DNA from: Bathynomus jamesi
Taxonomy: Eukaryota > Arthropoda > Malacostraca > Isopoda > Cirolanidae
Assembly: GCA_023014485.1 (NCBI GenBank)
Contig: JAJOZX010006143.1
Coordinates: forward strand, 134,001 to 198,000
Direction: 5' to 3'
DNA length: 64,000 nucleotides
The position numbers and the translations under genes are program-made. Positions 46,396-57,846 of the stretch are shown piece after piece. The first letter of the stretch is position 1, and every line of letters begins with the position of its first letter. The notes under the pieces are model-generated. The model saw only the letters and a list, made by a program, of their open reading frames with translations, had not been told where the DNA came from and did no database searches.

Positions 46396-48456
46396 GGGTG
46401 GATCGATTTTACATTTCTTTCGATTTCCATATTCTAATAGAGACAAACACTTGCGCATGCATGAGAAAATAGCCTCTGCAAAATCTTAGCTTAATAGGTA
46501 ATCATCTTCTGCCCCCCGGCAGAGCGATGAAAATCATATTTTAGTAGTCAAAAACGTATTTTTCTTATAATTTTTAAAATATTTCAATATGCATCAAAAT
46601 TATTCCTAATAACTATAAAGTCGATGAAAAAGACCTCATATGATCGTTTTTCCAAGCGCGTTGTCCTACGTTAATATCTTTTGCCCCCGGCAACAACGTC
46701 AAATGTTGAAAAAATAGGTAATTTATATATATATTTTCAGATCGGCTCTTTGTCTTAAATAATGCATTTATATATTTCCTATAGCATTTATATCGTTGCT
46801 TAGGCATGAAATAACACACACATGCCTATTACACGGTAATGAATTATCACTGCGACACCTCATTCAAGACTTGGACGGCAAAACAACTGGGCCAATGGGC
46901 TTTACTGGACCAGTTGGAAAACAACTGAACGACTGCGAAAAACTTCCAATTACAGAATTCGATGCCATTCCATCTCCCGACATTGACATAGATGATGCCG
47001 AGTTGAGCACTGACCAAAAATATTTGTTAGGCATCTACAGAGCAGTGTTCGAGCGGTAGCTGCTCTTCAGCTCTCGCGGCTCGAAATCCAGGTAAGATGG
47101 CGCATTCCAGGTGGCTGACAACAGCAAATAGATTTCTGCGCCTCTATGTTTCAACCAGTGAACCCTCCAGCACCTTCAACGAAATTGTGCGATTCATTAT
47201 GACAGTTTACGCGACCAATTTGGTTTAAGATAAAGAAAAACTCCAGTTTTCACTGAGGGCGCAAAACATTTTTTCGAAATGATGCGTCTCTCTCAGACCA
47301 TGCCTCAAAGATCTAAGACAACCGCCAACAAAGTCCTCCGTAGAAATTCTTTCTTTGCTCACCCAGAAAATATTTTGATCTCCATGCTACATGCCGATGA
47401 GCAACACATAAGAGAATTGGGATGGAGAAGAATATTAAAAGCACGATCAAAACAATCACCAGCGGGGGAAATTCGAGCCTTCGCCATGCCTGAGCTGCTC
47501 TACGATAGTCAAAACTATTACGAAATGATCAACTGGCAAACGGCTGAGGTGACCGAACCCCCCGTTACAAAAACAATACCTGATACCCGAATAAAAGAGT
47601 TTGTTGATTGAGACAGGAGACCAGCCTGATGGACTGATCCCACTATTCCCTTGTCATACTCAAGCGGTCGAGAGACTCATCAAATTAGTAACCGAAGCCT
47701 CTGCCAGTGTAAGTGGAATAGAAGAGAGGGACGGATTCATCCGCTCCCGTCTTCACTCCCGAACAAAAATTCCACGATTTGATTCTAAGAAAGATTACCG
47801 TATGTAAATCGACATGCAGCCAAAGGAAGGGTGGTTGGGGCTGGATAGGGTGGAACTCGACGTACAGCCACCTCCTTGGTGAGTTCTGGGTTGCTAATTT
47901 TATAAAATTAGCAAGCGAGGAGCTGTACTTAGTACTTATCGTACTTATAACATCGCATTAACGTAATTATAATCCACATTTAGACTTTTCTCGGGGACAG
48001 AAGATATTACTCTAGAGTCATAAAATTTTGCGTGTGTGTTATTTCATGCCTAAGCAACGATATAAATGCTATGGGAAATATATAAATGCATTATTTAAGA
48101 CAAAGAGCCGATCTGAAAATATGTATATAAATTACCTATTTTTTCAACATTTGACGTTGTTGCCGGGGGCAAAAGATATTAACGTAGGACAACGCGCTTG
48201 GAAAAACAATCATATGAGGTCTTTTTCATCGACTTTATAGTTATTAGGAATAATTTTGATGCATATTGAAATATTTTAAAAATTATAAGAAAAATACGTT
48301 TTTGACTACTAAAATATGATTTTCATCGCTCTGCCGGGGGCAGAAGATGATTACCTATTAAGCTAAGATTTTGCAGAGGCTATTTTCTCATGCATGCGCA
48401 AGTTTTTTTCTCTATTAGAATATGGAAATCGAAAACATTGTAAAATCGATCCACCC
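46396..48456 (+). mobile_element. Transposon C, TA duplication, long TIRs
   Basis: Ends GGGTGGATCGATTTTAC and its inverse, TIRs of about 430 bp (46396-46820 and 48025-48456), TA on both sides (46394-46395, 48457-48458). It is inserted in a small tandem repeat (CATCACCTCTTCATT). It carries the decayed C-terminal half of a transposase related to A and B. Confidence 0.82.
46800..47810 (+). pseudogene. Transposase fragment of transposon C
   Basis: Pieces in order: HGNELSLRHLIQDLDGKTTG and PVGKQL (46835-46925), LSTDQKYLLGIYRAV (47005), AHSRWLTTANRFLRLYVST (about 47105, other frame), NSFFAHPENILISML and HIRELGWRRILKARS (47340-47450), MINWQTAEVTEPP (47525), FPCHTQAVERLIKLVTEAS (47645) and ERDGFIRSR (47725). 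The N-terminal part including the first acidic block is missing, and at least three frame changes occur. The blocks LSxDQ, HARWLT, HPEN and AVER match A's. Confidence 0.75.
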
Positions 48457-48458
48457 TA

Positions 48459-49175
48459 GTGTACATCACCTCTTCATTGCGTATGCATCACCTCTTCATG
48501 TTCATTTTCCTCCAATAACTTTATTCTCTTATAAAGTGTTCTAAATCTTTATTAGTTTTTACTTATTTTACTTTAACTCACTTTTAACTTACGTTCATAT
48601 TCGGTGGAAAAATAAAACGGTTCCATATCATACTTTCCATTAAAAGTAATTTTCTTCCTTACAATTTATTTTAAACATTGAGATAATAACACGACCTTCC
48701 TAAACATCATGACTGTAATTGGTTTTAAATTAACTATTATAAAGCCAACTAGACTTCACAATGACGTTAGAAATTCGACTCTGCTTGATCAGATCTGGGT
48801 GAGGACCGCTTGACTGCATTTCGGGTTTAAATATCACGGATCACTTGCCTACATACACCATGCTAATCCCCCATTTCTCAACAAAGGAAACCACAAATGA
48901 TACCACACCTACTTCTTCCCATCATAACTCAGACTTCCGATTAATGAAACGAACAGGCAATTGGAAAATGTGTACAAATGGATGTTTACTAATAAACTTT
49001 TATTGAACCTAACAGTCATCTTATACGATTATTATAAAACATATTAATACAAACTGTCGAATAAAAATTAGGACTACTACTACTCTTGCAAGGGTGAATG
49101 AGGTTAAAGTATGGCTTAAACTAAAAAAATCTTTCCTCAAAACGCACTCCTCACCCTATATTATTCCTTCATCCA
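48459..49175. other. AT-rich, unassigned
   Basis: Starts with CATCACCTCTTCATT tandem units shared with 46360-46394, the interrupted host site of C. No gene seen. Confidence 0.5.
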
Positions 49176-50278
49176 TCCACATTTATCATATTGCATTACA
49201 ACATGGGATGGCTCAAAGAAATATATAAAGCATCCTTTGGAAGTAATTCATATATTATGTCTGCCAACTCTCGAATAATGACAACAAAGCCACACTTCCC
49301 AATGTTTAAAGGACTAAATATTTTAAAACTAAATGACTTATACGAATTCAATGTCGTTGTCAATATGTTTTAAAGTTATCAATAAAAATCAACATACATT
49401 GGCGCTCATGAGTATTCGTACAGAGAAATATTTCAGTTATATTCGTCTTTACCTTTACCGTCCGTTTGGAAAAATTTAACGAATAAAAAAATTAGTTTAA
49501 CTCCAACATAAAATGTAAAAAAAATCAAAGAATTTGAAGAAAGTAAAAAAACGTTAAAATGCAAAAGTTTTAATACATTTACAAAATTATTTAATACTTT
49601 GTGTGTCTACCTTTTGCTTGAAGAATAAAATTTTTTTTAGTAGTTGGCTATTTATTGATTGGTAACTGTTGGCAATTCTGAAGGTTTCGACATCTCTCAG
49701 TAAAAATTTAGCCCATTATTGTAAAGAAAATTGTTGCAATTCTTTCATATTCGAATGGTCTCTCTTGTGGACAGCTTTTTTCAAATCAAAACATAAATTT
49801 CCGATTAAATTGAGATCTGGGCTTTGACTGGTCCACTCGAGAAGCTTGAAATTCTTTTCTTGAAGCTATTTCAGGGAACTCTTACTTTTATGTTTTGGAT
49901 CATTATCTTGCTGCAGTCCCCAACTGCAAACCATTCGCAACTCCCGAACTGAAGGAGATACATTTTTTTCTAAAATTTTCCGATATTTCTTCGAATTCAA
50001 GATGAGAACAAGCTTTCCTGGACCAGAAGCACGAAAGCATTCCCAAAGAAGCAAACCACCACTATGTTTAACCGTACGGAGGATGTTTTTTCCTCGAATG
50101 CAGTATTTGATTTTCGCCAAACATACCGTTGCTCGTTGTTCCCGAATAATTCAATTTTGATTTCGTCTGTCCAGAGAACTTTCTTCCCGAATCCAAATCC
50201 ATGACTTTGATGATCCTTGGCGTACTTTAAACGAGCTTCTTTGTGCGCTTCTCGTAGCGGCATCCGGCTAGTTCTTCC

Positions 50279-50819
50279 CCAACAATTCATCCCCAACAAT
50301 TCATAGCCAACAATTCATAGCCGTATACAAATCAAAGTTACTTAAATTACAGAAAGAGAGAAATAAATATAAAGATAAATTGAAAAATACTGACTATGAA
50401 TTGTTGGCTGACATATAAAATTAAGAAGACGAATTTTATGTGACGTCATTGACGACCTTGAAACATAAATACAAAATGTTTGTATTTGTAAATTGTAACT
50501 TGTAAATTGTAAATCGGGACTACCTACGAAAAACACATTTTGCGTTTTAAGCGGAAAAACAAAATAAAACGGAAAATGCCCGGTTAGGTCAACTGAATGC
50601 CCGGTTAGGTCAACTGAATGCCCGGTTAGGTCAACTGAACGCCCTTGATGATTGGTTAGGTTAAGTTGTGATATTTTCGTTAGTTTAAATGAAAATGACG
50701 AGAGCAAAAATACATAATAAACAGTATATATATATAAAATTTTTGGGGATGAATTGTTGGGGATGAATTGTATACGGCTATGAATTGTTGGCTATGAATT
50801 GTTGGGGATGAACTGTTGG
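50279..50819. mobile_element. Foldback element with ATTGTTGG-type terminal repeats and shared core
   Basis: Both ends are tandem copies of CCAACAATTCAT(CC/AG), four or more per side in inverse orientation, with GTATACAA next to them. The centre has CCGGTTAGGTCAACTGAATG in tandem and TGATATTTTCGTTAGT. The arm GACGAGAGCAAAAATACATA is shared with 10948-11379. No duplication was resolved. No FLYWCH reading seen. Confidence 0.75.
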
Positions 50820-51880
50820 CGAAGAATGTTCCGTAATCCTCTCGTAGCAGGGGTTTCCTTCCCGCAACTCTTCCAGGCAGACTATTCTTTGTCAATGTAC
50901 GACATTACAGTAGAGGGAAGGACATCAATCTTTATTTTAATATTTGTAAATATCACCTGCAGTCACTCGTAGATTCGCAGCGGCCATTCTTTCAATCTGT
51001 CTATCCGTACGTTCTGAAATCTTGCAAGGTCGTCCACACCTCGGAAGTGTTTTGAGTGTTCCAAAGCCTTTCCATTTCTTTATAACTGCAGCAACCATCG
51101 TAAATGGAACTCGAAGTTGTTCTCCTCCCTTCCTATAACTCTTTTCAGACTAATATGTAGCAATAACAGACAGTGACGTATTAAGAATTTTTGGGCCCTG
51201 GGACCAAAATATTCTTGGGCCCCTCAACAAGACAAATCTTCAAGTCGTAAATTAATAAAACCATTTTTAAATAAAACCATTTATTTCTAAATCAAATGCA
51301 AGTTTTACATGTATATATACCAAGCTGCTACAATTACGACATTCGTCAGCCAGACTCCTTACTGGGCGGACGCATTCCCTGGGCTCTCTGATATTGTTTC
51401 TACTTTTGGATATTGCCGATAAATTTACTTTTGGAAAGTTCTGAATTTGATATATTTGCGTTTATATTCACATTGTTAAAGTTAAGTAACTGAATATTAG
51501 TGGTTTTTAGCGATTTAGAAGTTTTCATAGCGTGCCGGCTTAATTTAACTTAACTTGTGACGGTTATAAACGTTAACTAATATAACTTGCGCGATACCGT
51601 CGCAGAAAGCCTCATGTGCTGGGTGTGGGGTCAATCGGTGGTATGTGGATTTTAAGGATTATAACGGCGGTCCTATGGCGATTACCGAGAGATCAGTTTG
51701 TTTCTTTTGTGATTTAAGGGAAGAGATAGTTGATACAAAACGTAGTGTACGCGAGGTGACGGAAAGACTTGCAACGTTTGATGAGGGCAGGGGTAGGGTT
51801 ACAGTTGACGAAGGCCGAACCTATACTAACGTTGAAGACGTTAGTAATTTGAAGGGTGAGGTGAGGAACATAGTTCCTAG

Positions 51881-53157
51881 TAGTGATGTAGGTCACATCC
51901 GCATCCGCGGAACATCCGCACATTTTCTCACACCCGCATCCGCACTTTGGACTGCGGATGTCGTGCGGATGTGGACCGTTGAGATAAAACGTCATTAATA
52001 AGCGGAAATTATCAAATTCTACTATATTAATAGAACTAGTTCATTGTGCGCAAAAGTGATGCAAGCGACAAGACGAGAGGCTGTTCTTGTATGAAGTTAC
52101 TCTCTTGCAACCTACTTAGATCCACGTTACAAAGCTAAGTTATTTTCACCTAGTACATTAGAACGAGTTAAATCATCACTTGGCGAAGCAGTTGAAGAGT
52201 TTCAATCTCTTGAATCTGTCGCTTCGCCACCCACCAAAAGAATAAAAGTTTCAGTGACAGAACCAACACCTTCAACAAGCAAATCTATCACAGAATCTGT
52301 CTCTCAGTTTCTTGAGTCAAGCAGCAATGACGAGACCTACGCGATGTCAAAAGATGTAGTAAAAATGATCGAGAGCTATCACCAAGAAAAACGCCTGGTT
52401 GCATGTGACAATCCTATTAGTTGATGGAAAAATACGCAGAATATCTATCCATACTTGAGTAAACTTGCAAGGAAACATTTAGCCTGTCCTCCAACAAACG
52501 TACCAAGCGAGAGATTATTTAGCAGTGCTGGATTAATATATGATGAAAAGAGAAACAGACTGGCAGCAGAAAAGGCAGAAAAATTAATGTTCCTTAAGCA
52601 TAACCTTCCTATAATTAAGTTTGAACATTAAACGATGAACATCTTAGTTTACTTTATTTTAATTACTCATTTATAAATATGCCTAATAAAACTTTAAACT
52701 TAATATAAATAGTTATCAAGCTAATTAAAGATCTCTTTCTATAAGGGTGGAGGTTGGGGAAAGAGGACGGTGGGGTGCATTTGAGTTGGGTTCACGTCCC
52801 GCATCCTGGTAACACAATTATGGTTTCTAATTGTGGCTGAAACTCAACAAAATATAACGAATTTATTTGCAGACGAATTCACTAATTGATTTCTATATTA
52901 GTTAGATGCTTGATATTATTTTTATATGTTCAGAGAAAAGTACAGCAATTATTGTACAATTAATCAATTATACTACATTATAGCTACAGCTCTCTCTATA
53001 TAATAACTTATTATATACGTTAAACACAACAAATCTCGAATATATCCTAAAAAATAACGAAAATGTAGACATCCGCATCCGCGGATGTTGAAATCAAACA
53101 TCCTCATCCGCATCCGCATCCGTGGATGTGAAAAAAATGACATCCGCTACATCACTA
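51881..53157 (+). mobile_element. hAT element 2 (1277 bp) with subterminal repeats
   Basis: Ends TAGTGATGTAGG and CTACATCACTA; a perfect 8-bp duplication GTTCCTAG (51873-51880 and 53158-53165), which fits nTnnnnAn. Clusters of ATCCGCATCCGC and GCGGATGT lie inside both ends, as expected for transposase binding sites. Confidence 0.9.
52095..52631 (+). pseudogene. hAT transposase C-terminus (ZBED-like)
   Basis: The reading YLDPRYKAKLFSP near 52115 passes an S/T-rich linker. After an in-frame stop at 52422 it gives YPYLSKLARKHL, PPTNVPSERLFSSAG and DEKRNRLAAEKAEKLMFLKHN. The S-E-R-L-F-S-S-A-G block is the hAT dimerisation region. The N-terminal BED finger and most of the catalytic fold are deleted, so the element is non-autonomous. 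Confidence 0.85.
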
Positions 53158-53934
53158 GTTCCTAGTATAGGTAGCTTATAGGGAAGGTTAGACAGAGTTG
53201 AGGAAGGGGTTAAGGTTGGTCCGAGATTAATAGACGGGGAGGGATTTAAAGAAGTTAAGGGTGGAGCTAGGCCACGTTCGTTAGGTGATAGTAATCCCCC
53301 CTATCGAGGTTTCGAACCCTTTCGCCCAGTTGGATAGGGATGTGAACGAGGGGGAAACTATTTTAATTGGGGACACTTTAGTGCGCCATATGGATAAGGA
53401 GTTCGTTGAACAAAATCCAACCAAGAGGAGGAGGGTCTGTCTACCAGGGGCCAGGGTTGGCATAATTAGAGACCAAGTAGATAGGATTGATGTTACCTCC
53501 CGTCACTCGATGTTGGTGACGATGGTAGGGGGCAACGACTCGTATAGGCCCGATACGAGAGTGCCTGACCTTTTGGAGAGATCTAGGGGGTTAATTAGGT
53601 CCCTGAAGGCAAGATCAGATAGGTCTTTAGTTCTAGGTATTACCCATAGGCACGGTTTGGGTCTTAGGATTACGTAAAAAACAATTTTTTTTAATACTAA
53701 ACTAGAGATTTGTGCTGAGGAAAAGGTACCCTTCGTAAAGCTGTGGTCAGAATTTAGTGATCCTAGCCTTTTTATAAAAGATGGGTGTATTTCAATGAAA
53801 TAGGGAATGCTAGACTAGGTAGGTTAATCGATAAGAACGTTCGAAAGCTGTATAGATCGAAGCCTTCTTTAAACGTTGTGGGTCCGGGAAACGCGGGCCC
53901 GACGGGAAAAATAGTTTAAAACAGATCCGTGGTA

Positions 53935-56572
53935 AAAAATAATTTAAATGTCATTTATTGTAACGCGCGTAGTATTAAACTGAACGAATTTAAGGCGATA
54001 ATTTAGTCTGGGAACTACGATATAGTTGCGATAACCGAAACGTGGTTAAATACCCTGACTCGGGACTTGTTGGGGGAACTTGATATAGCGGGTTTTAAAC
54101 TTTTTACTAGTGATAGGTTACATAGGATTGGTAGCGTCGTTTTGCTGTACATTCGTAATTAATTACGAGACTTTTACTGGTAATGATGAGGGTTTGAGAC
54201 TGATTGAGTTCATGGAAGATAATTTCTTAGGACAGATGGTTACCGAACCAACGCGCGGTGACAATATCTTAGACGTGGTGATGACGAACGACGATAATAT
54301 AGTCGAAGGTTTAGAAGGAGGCGAGAGTTTGGGATGTAGCTATCACCAAATTATTAGTTTTAAGCTATTGATAGAAAACAGTAAGGATAGTAACGTAATA
54401 GAAATCCCCGATTTTCGTAGGGCTAATTTTGATAGTTTTGCGGACAGGATGAGAGTAGTAGACTGGGATAATTTATTTATGGGTAATGACGCAAATTTTC
54501 ATTGGGAGGCGTTTAAAGAAAGTTTTATGAATATCGAAAGGAAGTTTATTCTTCGTAGGCCCAAGCGCGCTAGAAATCATGGTAGGCCCAAGTGGTGGAC
54601 TAGGGAAATAGGCAAGGTCATAAACGAGCGTAACGGAGCGTATAGACTTAATAAGCGCAATAGCACAGTAGCTAACTTTAATAGATATATCGAGCTTAGA
54701 CGTCAGGTTAAAAGATGTTAGGAATGCTAAGCGTAATTTAGAGATACTTATAGCTGCGGTTAGTAAACATAATCCCCGAAAGTTTTTTGACTGCGTGAAT
54801 AATCGTAAGCCAATAAAAGATAACATAGGCCCTCTAGTGGACGCTAACGGCGCTTTGGCTTACGACGCTCAGGCGATGGCGGATATTTTTAACAACTTTT
54901 TTGCGACTGTTTTTACCGTAGAAGACGTAAATAATGTTCCCGACGTTGACGATATCGTTCCATTTAGTAGCGAGACTATTTTGAATTATATAACTGTTAA
55001 CGAGGGTGAGATTACGCATTATATCGATAAGCTAAAAGTTAGCAAGGCTCCAGGCCCTGACGCGCTTTATCCTAGATATTTGAAAGATTTGAAAGACGTT
55101 ATAGTAGGCTCATTAACAAAAATTTTTAATAAGTCCCTGGAAGTGGAGATTATTCCTGAAGACTTCAAATTAGCTAACGTCACGCCCATTTTTAAAAAAG
55201 GTGACCGCACAGCAGCTAGCAATTATAGGCCTATTAGCTTAACGTCAATTGTCGGTAAACTTTTGGAATCCGTAGTTAGGGGCCGTATCGTCGATCACTT
55301 AGAAAGTCTCGATTTGATTAATAGTAATCAGCATGGGTTTCGACGCCATAGATCTTGATAGGCATAGAGCGGCAGACGTTATTTATTTAGACTTTAAAAA
55401 AGCGTTCGATACAGTTCCGCATAGAAGATTAATTGCGAAGGCTAAAGCGCACGGTCTCCGCGGTCAGGTTGCTAACTGATTAGAGGAATGGCTTCGTGCT
55501 AGAAAACAGAGGGTCGTTGTTAATGGTAGTGAATCGGGGTAGTTGGATGTAGGTAGCGGTGTCCCACAGGGTTCAGTGTTAGGCCTATTGCTATTCGTAA
55601 TCTACATTAACGACATAGATGTAGGGTTGACCAGTAACGTGTCAAAATTCGCGGACGATACTAAAATAGGCGGTAAAGTCGTTAACGTGGACGATAGAAA
55701 TCTGCTCCAAGACGATGTAAATAGGATTATGGAGTGGACGGATAAGTGGCAGGTGCAATTTAACGTAGACAAATGTAAAGTTTTGCATATAGGTTCTCGT
55801 AACAATAATTACACGTACACGATGGACAATAAACAGTTAGCGAGCGTTGACGAGGAAGTAGATTTAGGCGTATGCGTATTTAAGGATTTAAAAGTTAGGA
55901 ACCAGTGCCTAGAGTCTTGCGCAAAAGCTAATAGAATGTTAGGCTTCATAGGGAGTTAGCGAGCGTTGACGAGGAAGTAGACTTAGGCGTACGCGTATCT
56001 AAGGATTTAAAGGTTAGGAACCAGTGCCTGGAGTCTTGCGCAAAAGCTAATAGGATGTTAGGCTTCATAGCACGTAATTTCGAATTTAAATCGAAGAATA
56101 TTATATTGCCCCTTTACAAGTCCCTAGTCAGGCCTCATTTAGAATATGCCGTTCAGTTTGGTGCCCGTACTTGCGTGAGAATATTGATAGGTTGGAAAGC
56201 GTTGAGCGTCGCGCCACGAAACTAATTCCGTCATTGCGCAACAAGTCTTACGAAGATAGGATTAAAGAGTTAGACTTGCATTCACTCGAAACAAGGAGAT
56301 TAAGGGGGAAGCTTATTGAAATTTTCAAAATCGTTAATAAAATCGATAACGTAAATTTTGACAAACTGTTCACTTTCGATAATTGCAATACTCGTAATAA
56401 CGGATTTAAGTTGCATGGCAGACGTTTCATTACTAACATCGCTAAAAACGTTTTTACGTTTAAAGTATTTCATAAATGGAATAATCTTCCCGCGTCCGTC
56501 GTGAACTCTACCAGCTTTAATATGTTTAAAAACCGTTTAGATATTCATTGTAAAAATATTAACGTTGTTTAA
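53935..56572 (+). pseudogene. CR1-like ORF2 (endonuclease + RT), copy 2
   Basis: Endonuclease: NVIYCNARSIKLNEF and AITETWLNT (53940-54050), then DNILDVVMTND and CSYHQIISFKL (54270-54370). RT: KAPGPDALYPRYL (55045), FKKGDRTAASNYRPIS (55190), LDFKKAFDTVPHRRL (about 55390, other frame), SGVPQGSVLG (55550) and KFADDTKIGG (55650). C-terminus to 56572. Breaks include stops at about 54160, 55480 and 55540, a deletion at 55357 and a duplicated segment at 55951. Confidence 0.85.
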
Positions 56573-57190
56573 AATAATAAAACAATTAGCAACAGGACCT
56601 CTGGGGTTGGTGGTCGAGGATGAGTCTGTTGACGATTAATGCTTGTGACATGCCAGTGTGTGATGCCAGCAATAAATTTATATAAAAAAAAAATTAGACT
56701 AACACGAATGTAGATGTAGCTCGTAGCGTAAACTAACCCACTTTGTTACTGTTCCTACTTTTTTTTTTCTTATCCTCTCTCTACTTGCATGTCTGTAGTT
56801 TGCATGGTATGACAGTGTTTGAGTTAAGACTGTGTTTGCATGGTTTGTAAGCGTTCTTATTTTACTTCTTTTCATTTTTCACTCCTTTCCTATTCTCTTC
56901 GACTATTTTTCCGACTTGTCGGCAGTGGCCGGCGGATGATGATGGTGAGTCTTTCCCTTTTTCTGAATAAATGTTAACCCACGAATGATAGGTTTTGCTA
57001 CTTACTTAACCCCTTATTCTCCTCTTTTAACCCCTACTCTTTCCTTTCTCTCGGGCTAACCTTAGAGTGGATCTTAGGGTCTTTGTTAGCCTTAGCTTCT
57101 GTAGATCTGTAGATTACACCAAACCAATTACAAGAATACCAGTCCACTACTAATCTACAAAAGTTGATCACAAAATCATCCACCACCAGT

Positions 57191-57397
57191 CTACAAAAGT
57201 TTTTTGCGCGGCTTCATATCACTAAATTTTCCAATCACAAGCTCAGTATTTAAATTCTGCAAAATATCGTTTTCTATGCATAACAATGACAGACTTTGCA
57301 ATTTCTTTTGGGTTAGCATTTGACGTTTAACATTTTTAATCATGCTCAAATGAGAAAAAGAACGCTCCGCAGTTGCATTTGACATCATCAAACACAA
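57191..57397 (-). pseudogene. hAT 1 transposase C-terminus
   Basis: The minus strand reads CLMMSNATAERSFSHLSMIK, VKRQMLTQKKLQSLSLL and IGKFSDMKPRKK. ATAERSFSxLxxIK is the hAT C-terminal dimerisation block of the ZMYM/DUF4371-type branch. Upstream coding sequence is lost. Confidence 0.8.
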
Positions 57398-57846
57398 ATA
57401 AATGCGATAAGCAATGAAAGCATTTGGGAAAACAGCCCTCAGTTTGTGAATTTCCTATAGTACTCCTAATGGGCGAGTGTCAGTTTGACAAACGGTACAA
57501 AATGCTGAAACTCAAATGGGAAGCTGTTCTCAAAACCATTTGGGTAATGGACTAGCCAGAGTTTTTGTTGATTTTGATGCTTCCTCTGAAGTTAGTTGAG
57601 AGATATTGTTAAGCATTCCAAATTTATCGTTGCTATCATTATAAACATCGGCCCCTAAAACAGCTGGGCCCTGGGGCCTGGCCTCCCATTAATACGCCAC
57701 TGATAACAGATCTCTTAAGATTTGTAGTCAGCTCTTTACGATGACGACTCATTGCTTACAAATGGATTATACAGTCATCCGTCTTCCATGAAGATTCACA
57801 AAGAAAGTTCTAGAACTCAGAATTGCCAACAGACTCTCATCAATAA

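Larger units (their letters stand above)
51600..53680 (+). pseudogene. CR1-like ORF1 (zinc finger + esterase-like domain), split by hAT 2
   Basis: Left piece (51605-51875): SCAGCGVNRWYVDF and SVCFFCDLREE give two C-x2-C pairs (zinc finger), followed by a polar stretch. After hAT 2 the right piece (53290-53675) reads ETILIGDTLVRHMDKEF, VCLPGARVG and LVTMVGGND. GD(S/T)xxRH near the N-side and GGND match blocks I and III of SGNH-type esterase domains known from CR1 ORF1 proteins. The expected nucleophilic serine is threonine here. The reading shifts near 53285. Confidence 0.7.
51480..57113 (+). mobile_element. CR1-like LINE, copy 2 (nearly full length)
   Basis: Contains 5' sequence, ORF1, endonuclease, RT and a 3' UTR ending TCTGTAGATCTGTAGA. 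The left boundary is approximate. Stops and small deletions occur throughout: a 45-bp gap at 55357 relative to copy 1 and a 115-bp duplication at 55839-56070. Confidence 0.82.
51171..57702 (-). mobile_element. hAT element 1, internally deleted and interrupted
   Basis: Ends CAGTGACGTATTAA and (inverted) CAGTGGCGTATTAA; a perfect 8-bp duplication ATAACAGA (51163-51170 and 57703-57710). It carries only the transposase C-terminus and encloses a CR1-like LINE. Confidence 0.88.
49600..57750 (-). pseudogene. Tc1-type transposase, interrupted
   Basis: Minus strand. The N-terminus is at 57750 (MSRHRKELTTNLK), continuing across the hAT at 51162 with VAAVIKKWKGFGTLKTLPRC, GRPCKISERTDR and AANLRVTAG (helix-turn-helix part). 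GRKPLLREDYG precedes the foldback; then EARLKYAKDHQ, KVLWTDEIKIELFG (first D), GGLLLWECF and LQQDNDPKHK (second D), and after a stop SPDLNLIGNLCFDLKKAV. The usual third catalytic E in SPDLNPIENLW is G here. In-frame stops and the E-to-G change make it inactive. Confidence 0.85.
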
